A stretch of DNA of 64,000 nt, taken from positions 1 to 64,000 of the forward strand of contig CAMKSE010000002.1 of assembly GCA_946415365.1 (NCBI GenBank). The letters are read 5' to 3'. A program made the position numbers and the translations under genes. The notes under the pieces are model-generated. The model did no database searches and was not told the origin of the DNA. It saw nothing but the letters and a program-made list of their open reading frames with translations. The first letter of the stretch is position 1. Each line of letters opens with the position of its first letter. The DNA comes from an uncultured Prevotellaceae bacterium (GTDB lineage Bacteria; Bacteroidota; Bacteroidia; Bacteroidales; Bacteroidaceae). This document shows, one piece after another, positions 51,677 through 59,458 of this stretch.

Positions 51677-52728
51677 AGATTCTTAAAGTATTGGTGATAG
51701 GTTGTGCTCGGATCTTCCGCCCATTGGTATGAGCCATAGAACTTCTCTATGAGTCGTTTGGGCAGAAGTCGCTCGAAGTTACGTAGCAGTATGATGTCGT
51801 ACTTGCGGTGGAAGTTAATCCAACAGCCGTTGCAGTTCTTTGAGTAGTGGCATTGCGTCTGGCAGGAAGTCACGCTATTGAAGATCTCGTCGAGCGATTG
51901 GTGGTGGATATTTCCCAAAACAATATCGAGATTCTGGCAGAGCGGCACGTCACCGTTACTGTGGATGACGAGGCTACTCATGATGCTCTGGCATCGCAAT
52001 TGCAAATGCCCGTTGCGCCACTGGTCGTAGAGCGCCACAAAGTCGAAGTTCTCTTGCGTGTCGTGGATGCTCTTGGGAATCTGACTGATGAAGTCCGAGG
52101 CCGTCAGCAGTTCGCTCGTCGTGTCGAAGAAGGCCATCGTTCCGTAGATGCCAATGCGCACATCCACGCCGTATTGCTTGGCAATGTCAATCACAAAAGC
52201 CATATCGTCGAAGTTGTTCCAGGGCGAGAGGCAGAACATCAGCGACAGCGGCACCTCGTCCTTCAATGCCTCCACCACCTGAATCACGCGGTCGTAGCCG
52301 TCACGCCCACGCATCCGTTGGTAAGTCTCGCGGCCACCGTCGAGAGAGACGTACAGATGCCGGGGCTGATAGAGACGGACGGCATCTATGACACGACGGG
52401 GTGCGAGACAATTGGAAAGCAGCGTATAGTTCGGGTGATGCTCGCGGAACCACGCCATAATTTCCGCAGCCTGAGGGTGGAGGATGAACTCGCCGCCCTC
52501 CAGTCCTACGGTAGTATGTCTGGAAACACACTGGCTCGCCATGATGTTTTTAATGTCATCAAGCGACAGATGTTCCACCCGCTTCTGCCAGATATTGCAG
52601 TGCTTGCAGCGCGACTGGCAGGCTGTTGTTGAGTAAATCATCAGTTGCGACAGTCGCTTGTGGCGCGGACGCATGATGTTGTTCAGATAGAGGTAGCCAT
52701 TATAGGCATAATCATAAATCGTGTACAT
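51673..52728 (-). CDS. Radical SAM protein with SPASM-like C-terminus
   Basis: The 351-aa enzyme has the 4Fe-4S/SAM motif CQSRCKHC (Cys37, Cys41, Cys44), the GGE block TVGLEGGEFILHP and LYVSLDGG. The C-terminal Cys cluster region reads CQSIMSSLVIHSNGDVPLCQ, then CQTQCHYSKNCNGCW, as in SPASM domains that bind auxiliary clusters. Members modify peptides, sugars or cofactors. The coupling to a Gfo/Idh oxidoreductase suggests a sugar-like or small-molecule substrate; no precursor peptide gene is evident. Its promoter region carries the motif shared with the sigma/barrel gene, and a hairpin ends 4 bp before its start codon. Confidence 0.9.
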   Translation of the reverse strand: MYTIYDYAYNGYLYLNNIMRPRHKRLSQLMIYSTTACQSRCKHCNIWQKRVEHLSLDDIKNIMASQCVSRHTTVGLEGGEFILHPQAAEIMAWFREHHPNYTLLSNCLAPRRVIDAVRLYQPRHLYVSLDGGRETYQRMRGRDGYDRVIQVVEALKDEVPLSLMFCLSPWNNFDDMAFVIDIAKQYGVDVRIGIYGTMAFFDTTSELLTASDFISQIPKSIHDTQENFDFVALYDQWRNGHLQLRCQSIMSSLVIHSNGDVPLCQNLDIVLGNIHHQSLDEIFNSVTSCQTQCHYSKNCNGCWINFHRKYDIILLRNFERLLPKRLIEKFYGSYQWAEDPSTTYHQYFKNL

Positions 52729-52732
52729 AAAA

Positions 52733-52776
52733 ATTCGTTGCAGTTTCTACTTATAAAGTCTGAAACTGCAACGAAT
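52733..52776 (-). terminator. Hairpin between the lipoprotein and radical SAM genes
   Basis: A perfect 15-bp stem (ATTCGTTGCAGTTTC and its complement) with a 14-nt loop is followed on the minus strand by TTTTT and then the ATG of the radical SAM gene. It should terminate the lipoprotein transcript, and in a read-through transcript it would mask the radical SAM start. The loop and first arm overlap the promoter motif. Confidence 0.8.
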
Positions 52777-52784
52777 GACTGCAC
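52757..52784 (-). promoter_or_regulatory. Putative ECF-sigma promoter, radical SAM operon
   Basis: The minus strand reads GTGCAGTC (52777-52784), 15 bp, then AGACT followed by TTATAA. It has the same elements and identical spacing as 53401-53428 and 55170-55197. No TAnnTTTG box is present. Confidence 0.65.
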
Positions 52785-52795
52785 AGAGAGCGTGA

Positions 52796-53362
52796 TTATT
52801 TCTTCAACTTTCCCTTGCTTTCAAGATATTTCGTGAATGTCTCCCACTGGGTCGCCCGTTTTGCACGATTGGCTTTCACCAACTCGTCGTTGAGAAACTG
52901 CGGCGTGTTGGGATAGCAGTCGTAAAGGTAGTAGTGGCCGTCATCAATAACCTCGCCATCCATCTTTCCACAGCAAAGAACAAGGTCGTCAAACACTTGG
53001 CTACAGATGAGACCGACATGGGTGGCCCCACCTGAAAAGAGATGTTCGCCACCAAGATAGAAATCGACGCTTGCAAGCAACGGGATTTGTTCCTTTAGTG
53101 GTGCCATCGTGTCGCAGAAGCGCAGTTCACGGGTAGTGACGTCAAACCATTCAATATCATTCTCGGTGAAAAGGACATTCTGTGTGTCACCGATAGAACG
53201 CGTCCCAGACTCATTGACACCACAGGCATATAGCGTGGTTTCTGATGCAGGACACGTGGTAAATGGCTTCTCGGGTTCGTTACCGTCAAGACTGCAAGCA
53301 GTCAACATCGTGCTGGCAATGGCTATCGCCATCATCCAAGCGAGGGGTTTGTAATACTTCAT
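52796..53362 (-). CDS. Cys-rich lipoprotein of the sigma/barrel locus
   Basis: The 188-aa lipoprotein has signal MKYYKPLAWMMAIAIASTM and lipobox LTAC. The mature part holds seven further Cys (TTCP, YACG, RFCD, LICS, LCCG, YDCY), unusual for a periplasmic or surface lipoprotein, so disulfides or metal binding are possible. It is rich in acidic and aromatic residues, with a basic C-terminal helix. I do not recognise the family. It follows the sigma/barrel gene by 68 bp and has its own copy of the shared promoter motif. It may be the ligand-binding partner of the barrel. Confidence 0.8.
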   Translation of the reverse strand: MKYYKPLAWMMAIAIASTMLTACSLDGNEPEKPFTTCPASETTLYACGVNESGTRSIGDTQNVLFTENDIEWFDVTTRELRFCDTMAPLKEQIPLLASVDFYLGGEHLFSGGATHVGLICSQVFDDLVLCCGKMDGEVIDDGHYYLYDCYPNTPQFLNDELVKANRAKRATQWETFTKYLESKGKLKK

Positions 53363-53400
53363 ATTCTACAGAGTTAAAATAAACGTCTCTTTACTTATAT

Positions 53401-53428
53401 AGTCCGCTGAACTGCGAAAAGACTGCAC
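53401..53428 (-). promoter_or_regulatory. Putative ECF-sigma promoter, lipoprotein gene
   Basis: The minus strand reads GTGCAGTCTTTT (start of box 53428), then GGACT at 53401-53405 after 15 bp, then ATATAA and AGAGACGTT (53382-53390). It matches the sigma gene promoter in all three blocks. Confidence 0.7.
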
Positions 53429-53430
53429 GG

Positions 53431-55152
53431 CTACCACGTAAATCTGATGCCCAGCGGCAGAGAGAAGGTGAACGGATGCTCTGTGCGGTATGTCTCGATG
53501 TCGCTCTTCATCGGGATATAGTACTGCAGACTTGGCTCTACGAAGAAGCCAATATTGGGTGTTAGGTGGTATTGCAGACCAACACCAAATGTGGTAGAGA
53601 GCTGCCACGGAGCGCGGATGGCAGTCTTGTCGCCTGCCTCATACTGACCATTCACATAGAACTCTGAGCGGAGGACGGAATGGATGGGTATCTCGGTTGT
53701 AAGACCGAGGCTGCCGTAGATGCTCCACTGTCTTCTGTCATACATATTATATATACCTTTCAAGGGAATCCCAAGGTAGTGGATGATCTGCTGTTCGCTG
53801 ATGGTATTACCATCGGCACCCGTCTCAAAGTCGGAGGTTAGACGGCTGTAACTGAGACCTGACTCCAGTCCGAAGCGATGATTCAATCGGTACTTCAAAG
53901 CCAGCGACCATGTTATTGGCATCTGATGGTGGCTCGTACGCAGAATCTTGTCCTCACCAGGTCGGTTGGCATTGTTCAGGGCGATGCGCATGATGACGCT
54001 GCGGGTTTTGTCACTCATGGCATCGGGATTATTTGCAAGATAGACAGCATAGTCCGTCCAGTTGTCAATGCTACTCGGGATTATCGGACTTGGGGATGGT
54101 CCAGGCAAAGATTGTGCAGCTGACGGCGTGGGCTTATAACTGAACGGCTGATTATAATGGTTCTGCTCGTCAAACTGCCCTGCGTATGCCAGTTCTAACG
54201 ACCATTTCTTGTCGCTATTAGTGCTGATGGTTGGCTTTTCAAGGAATAAGTCGGCCATATTATATTGCGGTATCTCCACCTTGCGTATAGCCTTTGTAGT
54301 GTCGGTTGCAATGGTGTCAGGGATTATCTGCTCTTGTGCTATTATATTAGATAATGTGTCAGACGTGACAGAATCTACAGCCTGAGCGATAACCGATTGC
54401 AGGGTGTCAGTCGCAATGACAGTGGTACGATGCACTGGCAGATGAACAATCACGGGTTCTTGCGGCTGGTCAGTCGAAGATTCTTTCGACGATTCTTTGG
54501 GTGTCTCTTTTTGCTTCGCCACAACTGGCTTTTCATCTTTGACCGCAGTATCTCCTTTCCTGAGTAGGAAGAACGTAACAGGAACAAGTAGCAACAGAAG
54601 CCCGGCCACCCAATACTGTTGCATCATCTTGCGCAGCATCTTCTTTGCCCGTGCCAGTTGCGACGATGACGAATGTGGCTCAATGCCCAGCATGTCGGCA
54701 ATCTCCTTGTGCGTCATGCCCTCGAACACCGACAGACGGAACACCTGCCCGTAACCCTCCGGCAGCCTATCTATCATTCTCACCACCTCACTCAGCGGCA
54801 CGCCCCTCACGTCCCTTTCCTCGTCCTCGGCGGCAATCAGTTCCGCCTCGCTCGTCTCTTCGAGCGAGACCATGGGTAATGCCTCCAGACGATCCTTGCA
54901 CTTTGATGCCACATTCCTGGTGATGGCAACCATCCAAGACTCAGCCCTTTGCACATCGCGCAACTTATCCAAAGAGGTGAAGATAATCACGAAAGCGTCA
55001 TGCAACACGTCCTCCACCGTCTGCTCATCACTGATATAACGCCGACATACGCCCCTCATCCTTTGGGCGTATGCCTTGTACAGTTCTCCGAGGGCATCCG
55101 CGTCCCCCTGTCTGCACCGTTCTATCAGCCGTGTTATCTCCATCGTAAACAT
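53431..55152 (-). CDS. ECF sigma factor fused to a transmembrane helix and an outer-membrane beta-barrel
   Basis: This is one uninterrupted 573-aa frame. Residues 5-90 form sigma region 2 (TVEDVLHDAFVIIFTSLDKL; ESWMVAITRNVASK). Residues 118-173 form region 4 with helix-turn-helix MTHKEIADMLGIEPHSSSS. Residues 182-197 are one hydrophobic helix (VAGLLLLLVPVTFFLL). Residues 198-310 form a Lys/Glu/Thr/Pro-rich linker. Residues 316-573 alternate as beta-strands with aromatic girdles and end RFTW, as outer-membrane barrels do. Bacteroidota commonly have anti-sigma/barrel fusions beside an ECF gene; here the sigma domain itself takes the place of the anti-sigma domain. ATG 55152 or 55143 may be the start. 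It appears to control its own promoter. Confidence 0.9.
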   Translation of the reverse strand: MFTMEITRLIERCRQGDADALGELYKAYAQRMRGVCRRYISDEQTVEDVLHDAFVIIFTSLDKLRDVQRAESWMVAITRNVASKCKDRLEALPMVSLEETSEAELIAAEDEERDVRGVPLSEVVRMIDRLPEGYGQVFRLSVFEGMTHKEIADMLGIEPHSSSSQLARAKKMLRKMMQQYWVAGLLLLLVPVTFFLLRKGDTAVKDEKPVVAKQKETPKESSKESSTDQPQEPVIVHLPVHRTTVIATDTLQSVIAQAVDSVTSDTLSNIIAQEQIIPDTIATDTTKAIRKVEIPQYNMADLFLEKPTISTNSDKKWSLELAYAGQFDEQNHYNQPFSYKPTPSAAQSLPGPSPSPIIPSSIDNWTDYAVYLANNPDAMSDKTRSVIMRIALNNANRPGEDKILRTSHHQMPITWSLALKYRLNHRFGLESGLSYSRLTSDFETGADGNTISEQQIIHYLGIPLKGIYNMYDRRQWSIYGSLGLTTEIPIHSVLRSEFYVNGQYEAGDKTAIRAPWQLSTTFGVGLQYHLTPNIGFFVEPSLQYYIPMKSDIETYRTEHPFTFSLPLGIRFTW

Positions 55153-55169
55153 AACGTCTCTATCTATTA

Positions 55170-55197
55170 AGTCCTACGATGATGAAAAAGACTGCAC
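55170..55197 (-). promoter_or_regulatory. Putative autoregulated promoter of the sigma/barrel gene
   Basis: The minus strand reads GTGCAGTCTTTTT (box starts at 55197), 15 bp after GTGCAGTC comes GGACT (55170-55174), then TAATA and AGAGACGTT just before the start codon. It has the same elements and spacing as two promoters downstream. Confidence 0.7.
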
Positions 55198-55231
55198 CGC
55201 CACCCGCATTTTTTGATAGTTTTTACATTCT

Positions 55232-55357
55232 TTAGCAGAAAAAGCCCTTTTCGTGTGCCTCCGGGTCGGCATATCTTGGTTCGTCGCTGCCGCAAGAGGC
55301 GAGGGAGAAAGCAGCAAGCATCATAAATGCGATTCTCCAGAGTTTCTGCTGATTCAT
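55232..55357 (-). CDS. Very small lipoprotein, possibly truncated
   Basis: The 41-aa frame MNQQKLWRIAFMMLAAFSLA has a lipobox (LASCG), then a short acidic tail ending HEKGFFC. The signal is convincing. The tail YADPEAHEK resembles, from memory, the start of longer Prevotella lipoproteins, so this may be a truncated copy. It ends 35 bp before the sigma/barrel promoter motif and could be expressed from the relic promoter at 55568-55598. Confidence 0.5.
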   Translation of the reverse strand: MNQQKLWRIAFMMLAAFSLASCGSDEPRYADPEAHEKGFFC

Positions 55358-55435
55358 TTTTTTCTTCGTTTGAGGGTTCTACATATTGTTTCTTATCTTC
55401 TTAAATCGTGCATATTCTTTGTTGAGCCAATCGGC

Positions 55436-55469
55436 CGCTCGACCTCTGGTCGCTTGCTATCGCAAGGAC
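55436..55469 (+). repeat. Double-hairpin dispersed element, copy 5
   Basis: It reads CGCTCG, hairpin GACC-TCT-GGTC, hairpin CTTGC-TAT-CGCAAG (one bulge), GACG. Both stems differ from copies 1-3 by paired changes. Confidence 0.55.
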
Positions 55470-55494
55470 GCATGAAGCCGATTACCTTTTTTAA

Positions 55495-55780
55495 AGCAGC
55501 ACGCGTCATCCCGACGGATGCTGCTGGTTGAATCAAAATCAGAGTTGATTGAAACTCTTATCGATTGCAAAGGTATTCTTTTCATCTGAGCCCAACAAGG
55601 AAAAGAGGGGGAATCAAGCGAAATGGATGTTACAGTATTTTTAGACTTAAAATACTGAAAATGAACAATGTAACTAAAACGCAACTAAGAAAAAAGTGCC
55701 AGATTGTAACGCCTATTTGAGGGCGATGGCCTCATAAAGCTGCTGTATCTTGTCTCCCTTGCAATAGAAGGCCGCCTCGC
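55495..55780 (-). pseudogene. Relic of a TetR/TonB-receptor control region
   Basis: This block is homologous to 62656-62890. It keeps the leader hairpin (55495-55525), a promoter (TTG 55596-55598, TACCTTTG 55568-55575, 20-bp spacing), the ACTTAAAATACTGA block near 55640, and the last codons of a TetR gene. The minus frame KGDKIQQLYEAIALK ends at 55713; the intact homologue ends QLYEVIAIK. The receptor gene and most of the regulator are gone. Confidence 0.65.
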
Positions 55781-55866
55781 CCCATCGTCAGTTATTGTTA
55801 CTTTTGGCTGAAGAAATAATCAGTGATATCCGCGAGAGCAGGACAACTAATGGCAGAGATATTGAA

Positions 55867-56427
55867 TTATGAAAAAGGGGGGCGCTCCCATATCTGCCAG
55901 TCATCGATTTCCTTGAACAGACGGGCGAGGACTTCCTTGTAGTCGTCGGGATAGATCATCGTATAGACAAACCAGAGTTTATGATTGGCTATGACCTTCG
56001 AGTAATAACTGTAGCCATCGATAAGACTGCCGCTTTCGTACTGTGGGCCGGAGAGGATGAAGTAATCGCTGCCGAGTTTGCGGTCTGTGGCTTTCAATAC
56101 TTGGGCCAGCGAGTCCATACCGTCCTTTAATGACTGACCGTTGTTGCGCATCACATGGCTCTCGATGACAACGTTGATCCACTGGTCGCCATACTCGAAG
56201 CGCATGCGGCCTTTTTCCTCCTGAAGGGAATCGGGCTGGGCGGTGAAGAACGACGGGACGCGGACGACGTAATCGTAATCCGTATCCTTGTACTCGTACA
56301 TCTCGGCATAAGTAAGTTCCCGCCCGAAGACCTCCTTGTGGGATTTCAAACCGCTGCACGAATGGATCCAATCGATGCTTGCAGCCACGAGGACGATGGC
56401 AATAAATATGAAGATGGCCTTTCTCAT
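55867..56427 (-). CDS. Exported protein of unknown function
   Basis: The 186-aa protein has an N-terminal hydrophobic helix (MRKAIFIFIAIVLVAASIDW) that may be a signal anchor or uncleaved signal; a Cys follows at 24 but the context is not a good lipobox. The soluble part has RVPSFFTAQPDSL, EYGDQWINVVIESHVM and HKLWFVYTMIYPDDY, suggesting an alpha/beta fold. I do not recognise the family. Its start overlaps the stop of the receptor-like gene upstream by 4 bp, so the two are made together. Confidence 0.75.
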   Translation of the reverse strand: MRKAIFIFIAIVLVAASIDWIHSCSGLKSHKEVFGRELTYAEMYEYKDTDYDYVVRVPSFFTAQPDSLQEEKGRMRFEYGDQWINVVIESHVMRNNGQSLKDGMDSLAQVLKATDRKLGSDYFILSGPQYESGSLIDGYSYYSKVIANHKLWFVYTMIYPDDYKEVLARLFKEIDDWQIWERPPFS

Positions 56428-58523
56428 TTGCTTTGTAAGATTCCTGTTTCTGTATCCCGATGGTTCATGGTACGCTGGATATCACGATATTTACGACCAG
56501 ACGAGAGATGCCACGTAAGATTGAGTGTCAGCATATTGCCCAAATCGCGGCTGTGTTGTGACGCCTCTTTGTGGATGTAACGGCTGAGCACTTCTGTTTT
56601 GTGAGTGAGCGGACGAGCGCAGAAGGGATGTTGAGCATAGAGGGATAAGGCTACATTCTTCATCTGATAAGAAGCCGTGAGATACCATGCGGCAGGCTGA
56701 TGGCCACGATGCTCACCCTCCATAAAGTTCCAACCATTATCCGCGTATGCGGTCAGCGTCCACTTTCCGAGGTAGGCTTCCACGCTGGCACCGCCATTAA
56801 ATGCCGTATAGGTATGACGATAGTCGTCTGTAAAGTTGAAAAAACGGTAGATACCACCATAGAGGGTGATGGAAAGATGCTCTGGTATAGCCTCCCAGCG
56901 GTTGTAACTTTGGATGAAGAAGAAACTGCACTCGTTACCGGCGTTGGTCTGTGTCTGATAGAAATGTCCGTCCTTACGGGTGTATTTCTCCATGTTGCAA
57001 TTGGCATTCAGTCGCCAGTAGCCTTGCAACTCGCTCATGATTTTTGGCGTGAAATAAATCAAACGAAGATCATGCGAAGTAACGCGGTTGGGAGAAATTT
57101 CAGGATTACCAACCAGTGTCTCCATCGCATTCTGTTTGATAGATACATCGCTTACGAGTGCAATCTGCGATACGTGCTGCGATATTTCAAAGTCGTACTT
57201 CATCTTCAGGTTCCTGGCCAACGGGTAGGCAAGCGTCATCTTAGGACGGAACAGCAGAAAACGGTCATTCCATTCTGCTTGTCTATAATAGCGTGTGCTT
57301 ACGCCCAAACCTCCCATATAGCCGAGTTTGCCCAAGCGTCCTTTCAACTGTCCGAAGAAATAAAACATTGATGAACGCATAGAGTTGGAAGCAACGGCAT
57401 CACCCGAATACTCATTATTGATATATTTCTGTCCATATTGGGTACCCAAGGATAGCGTGAATGGTTTCAGACGGTTCTCATAGATGGCTTCAGTCCACAG
57501 TGAATAGGTCTTACCTGTCACGTCGTAGGCATAACTGCCACCTTCGTTATGTTCTGCATGGCTGTCGGTATGGATATACGTTCCCACGACATTGGCAGTA
57601 AGTGACTGGTGACGCTTGAAATCTTGATGGAAATAAAGGTCAAGTACAGGCGATGAGGTACGGGACGAGGAATGGTCTTCATAATTCTCAAATGACGGAG
57701 CAGCGAGAGCAGAGCCAAGGTTGCTTGAGCTATGCCGAGTCGTGACGGAATTCGACCGATGGTCAAACTTAGTCCACGACCTATCGGGCTGAATGTCTCG
57801 ATGGGCTGAGAGTTTCGACTGAAACACATAGTTCGAGTCGCTCAGGCTATAGGTCAGTTGGATTTTGTGGTCGAGACTCTTATTCTGTCCCTCTAACTGT
57901 TGGCGTAAGACATTGTACTCCGTACCCGACTCCAATTCATATGACGCTTTTTCTTCATATTCTGTTCCCTTGAAATTCTGATAGCCCAGCGAGTAGTTCA
58001 CTCCGAACTCGCTCTTACCATAGTTGAATTTTCCATAGACGGTCTCATCGCCATTAACGGTTGTAAGCGTATTTGTCAGGTCTGCCCCAATGTCGTAGCC
58101 GCTGACGGGTTTCTTCACGATGATATTGATAACGTAGGCGATACCCTCTCCATATCTGACACCGGGATTGTCAATGTAGTCGATATGTTGTACGGCTTTC
58201 ATGTCAAGTGAAAGCAAGTCCTCCTTTGAAGCCACCATATCGTTGATGCGTACTTGTACACTACCGAGATTGGAAAGAGCCGTGACGGTATGCATTACTG
58301 GGTCGATACGCAGATGAGGCAACGTCAGTTTCGACAACAGCGAGTAGCCATTCGTGGAACTCTCCAACTGCTGACGTGTGGGATAGATGGTCTGCCCGTC
58401 CACTCGTTGCACTACCTTCGAACCTTTTACGGTAACCTCTTGCAGTGTTTCACCCTCCTTGATATCTTGAGCATGAACGGCTATCATAGCGACGAGAATG
58501 GGAAAAAATAATAATCTCTTCAT
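56424..58523 (-). CDS. TonB-receptor-like outer-membrane beta-barrel protein
   Basis: The 699-aa protein begins at ATG 58523 (MKRLLFFPILVAMIAVHAQ); the 26 extra codons upstream cross the promoter and are rejected. A short plug-like domain follows (LQEVTVKGSKVVQRVDGQTI; VQVRINDMVASKEDLLSLD; VRYGEGIAYVINIIVKKP), then a long barrel. There is no carboxypeptidase-like domain and no strong TonB box, so it belongs to the outer-membrane beta-barrel (OMP_b-brl_3 type) group. Its cargo is unknown. It overlaps the downstream exported protein gene by 4 bp. Confidence 0.85.
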   Translation of the reverse strand: MKRLLFFPILVAMIAVHAQDIKEGETLQEVTVKGSKVVQRVDGQTIYPTRQQLESSTNGYSLLSKLTLPHLRIDPVMHTVTALSNLGSVQVRINDMVASKEDLLSLDMKAVQHIDYIDNPGVRYGEGIAYVINIIVKKPVSGYDIGADLTNTLTTVNGDETVYGKFNYGKSEFGVNYSLGYQNFKGTEYEEKASYELESGTEYNVLRQQLEGQNKSLDHKIQLTYSLSDSNYVFQSKLSAHRDIQPDRSWTKFDHRSNSVTTRHSSSNLGSALAAPSFENYEDHSSSRTSSPVLDLYFHQDFKRHQSLTANVVGTYIHTDSHAEHNEGGSYAYDVTGKTYSLWTEAIYENRLKPFTLSLGTQYGQKYINNEYSGDAVASNSMRSSMFYFFGQLKGRLGKLGYMGGLGVSTRYYRQAEWNDRFLLFRPKMTLAYPLARNLKMKYDFEISQHVSQIALVSDVSIKQNAMETLVGNPEISPNRVTSHDLRLIYFTPKIMSELQGYWRLNANCNMEKYTRKDGHFYQTQTNAGNECSFFFIQSYNRWEAIPEHLSITLYGGIYRFFNFTDDYRHTYTAFNGGASVEAYLGKWTLTAYADNGWNFMEGEHRGHQPAAWYLTASYQMKNVALSLYAQHPFCARPLTHKTEVLSRYIHKEASQHSRDLGNMLTLNLTWHLSSGRKYRDIQRTMNHRDTETGILQSK

Positions 58524-58543
58524 ACGTTTGCTGTTTTTGATTG

Positions 58544-58575
58544 CAAAGGTATGAAGAGATTGCTCGTTATCCAAA
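58544..58575 (-). promoter_or_regulatory. Promoter of the receptor-like gene 56424-58523
   Basis: On the minus strand TTTG (58572-58575) and TACCTTTG (58544-58551) are 20 bp apart. Confidence 0.7.
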
Positions 58576-58645
58576 AATAATACCTGACATTTGTCTGACA
58601 ATTGTCTGACAGAAAGCTTTCTATTTGACTTTCAGTCGAATTCCG

Positions 58646-59311
58646 TCATTTGATTTTCAGTCCGTATGACTTTCCCCTATCTGACTCGATTTTAAGGTCG
58701 GAATGTTCTTCTATGATGGGCTTCAGCCGTCGGATAAGCGTGTAAAGTGTCTCGCTGGCATCGGGTTTCTTGGGCCAAAGGGCATCACATATCTCTGTCT
58801 TCGAAAGTTTGTGGGATGGCGACTGCCACAGCATCTCCATCAGTTGCTGCTGCATCGGGGTTAGTTTTACTTCGATGCCTTTTGCATTGACGAACCGTCC
58901 ATCTTGCAGGGCCAAGCCGCCATAGAGACCTAATGCTGACAGCCGCCTGTGCTGATACAGGCAGAACAGGCTCCACAGCAGAACCATCGACCAAAGAATC
59001 ATCGAAGGCCGTTGGTCAGAGAGTGAGAGAATCGTGGCTGTCGATACTTGCGGACGTGGACGGAATCCTTTCTTGGTGTCCACCGCCAAAACAGCATTTC
59101 CTCTCAACCCCTCTATTTGCAGGTGACTGTTGAACACCTGTATCGTGTCCGCACTGATGACGTCCGACTGCTGTTCATCCAGGGCCTTCGCCAGTGCCTG
59201 GTTCATATCCTCCGTCACCAGTTCTTCTGTAGCCCGATAGCTCTTCAGACTCACCATGCTCGAAGCTATTATCAGTGCAAAGAGCACTACTACTGCATAT
59301 CGTTGTTTCAT
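58646..59311 (-). CDS. ToxR-like membrane-bound winged-helix regulator
   Basis: The 221-aa protein starts at ATG 59311 (MKQRYAVVVLFALIIASSM). It has one helix at about 7-25, a periplasmic loop of about 80 residues, and a second helix (SMILWSMVLLWSLFCLY, about 105-121). The C-terminal cytoplasmic OmpR/PhoB-type DNA-binding domain includes LTPMQQQLMEMLWQSPSHKLSK and TLYTLIRRLKPIIEEHSDLKI-type text. It is a one-component sensor that would bind DNA from the membrane. It sits just upstream of the receptor-like operon in the same direction and is its likely regulator. Confidence 0.85.
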   Translation of the reverse strand: MKQRYAVVVLFALIIASSMVSLKSYRATEELVTEDMNQALAKALDEQQSDVISADTIQVFNSHLQIEGLRGNAVLAVDTKKGFRPRPQVSTATILSLSDQRPSMILWSMVLLWSLFCLYQHRRLSALGLYGGLALQDGRFVNAKGIEVKLTPMQQQLMEMLWQSPSHKLSKTEICDALWPKKPDASETLYTLIRRLKPIIEEHSDLKIESDRGKSYGLKIK

Positions 59312-59340
59312 TGTTGCGAATAATTGTTTTATCTTGGATG

Positions 59341-59348
59341 CAAAGTTA
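59341..59348 (-). promoter_or_regulatory. -7 element (TAACTTTG) for the ToxR-like gene
   Basis: TAACTTTG on the minus strand lies 29 bp before the start. No well-spaced -33 box is seen. Confidence 0.45.
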
Positions 59349-59458
59349 CGCATTTTCTTGCAAACTCGTCGCAATTAAATGGAAAAATGACAAGAATTAA
59401 CGGTCCTGCTATACGGTTCACTGAGGTAGTCAACTATGTGTCGGACGGCAATGCCGCT

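Noticed and set aside
53431..55152. Two separate genes (sigma factor, then barrel) joined by a sequencing error
   Set aside because: The frame is open through the helix and the linker, codon use looks even, and no start with a promoter precedes the barrel; a single fused gene is simpler. Resequencing would settle it.
55253..55531. 92-codon plus-strand frame in the relic region
   Set aside because: It overlaps the minus-strand lipoprotein, a double-hairpin element and the conserved leader hairpin; no promoter or protein-like pattern.
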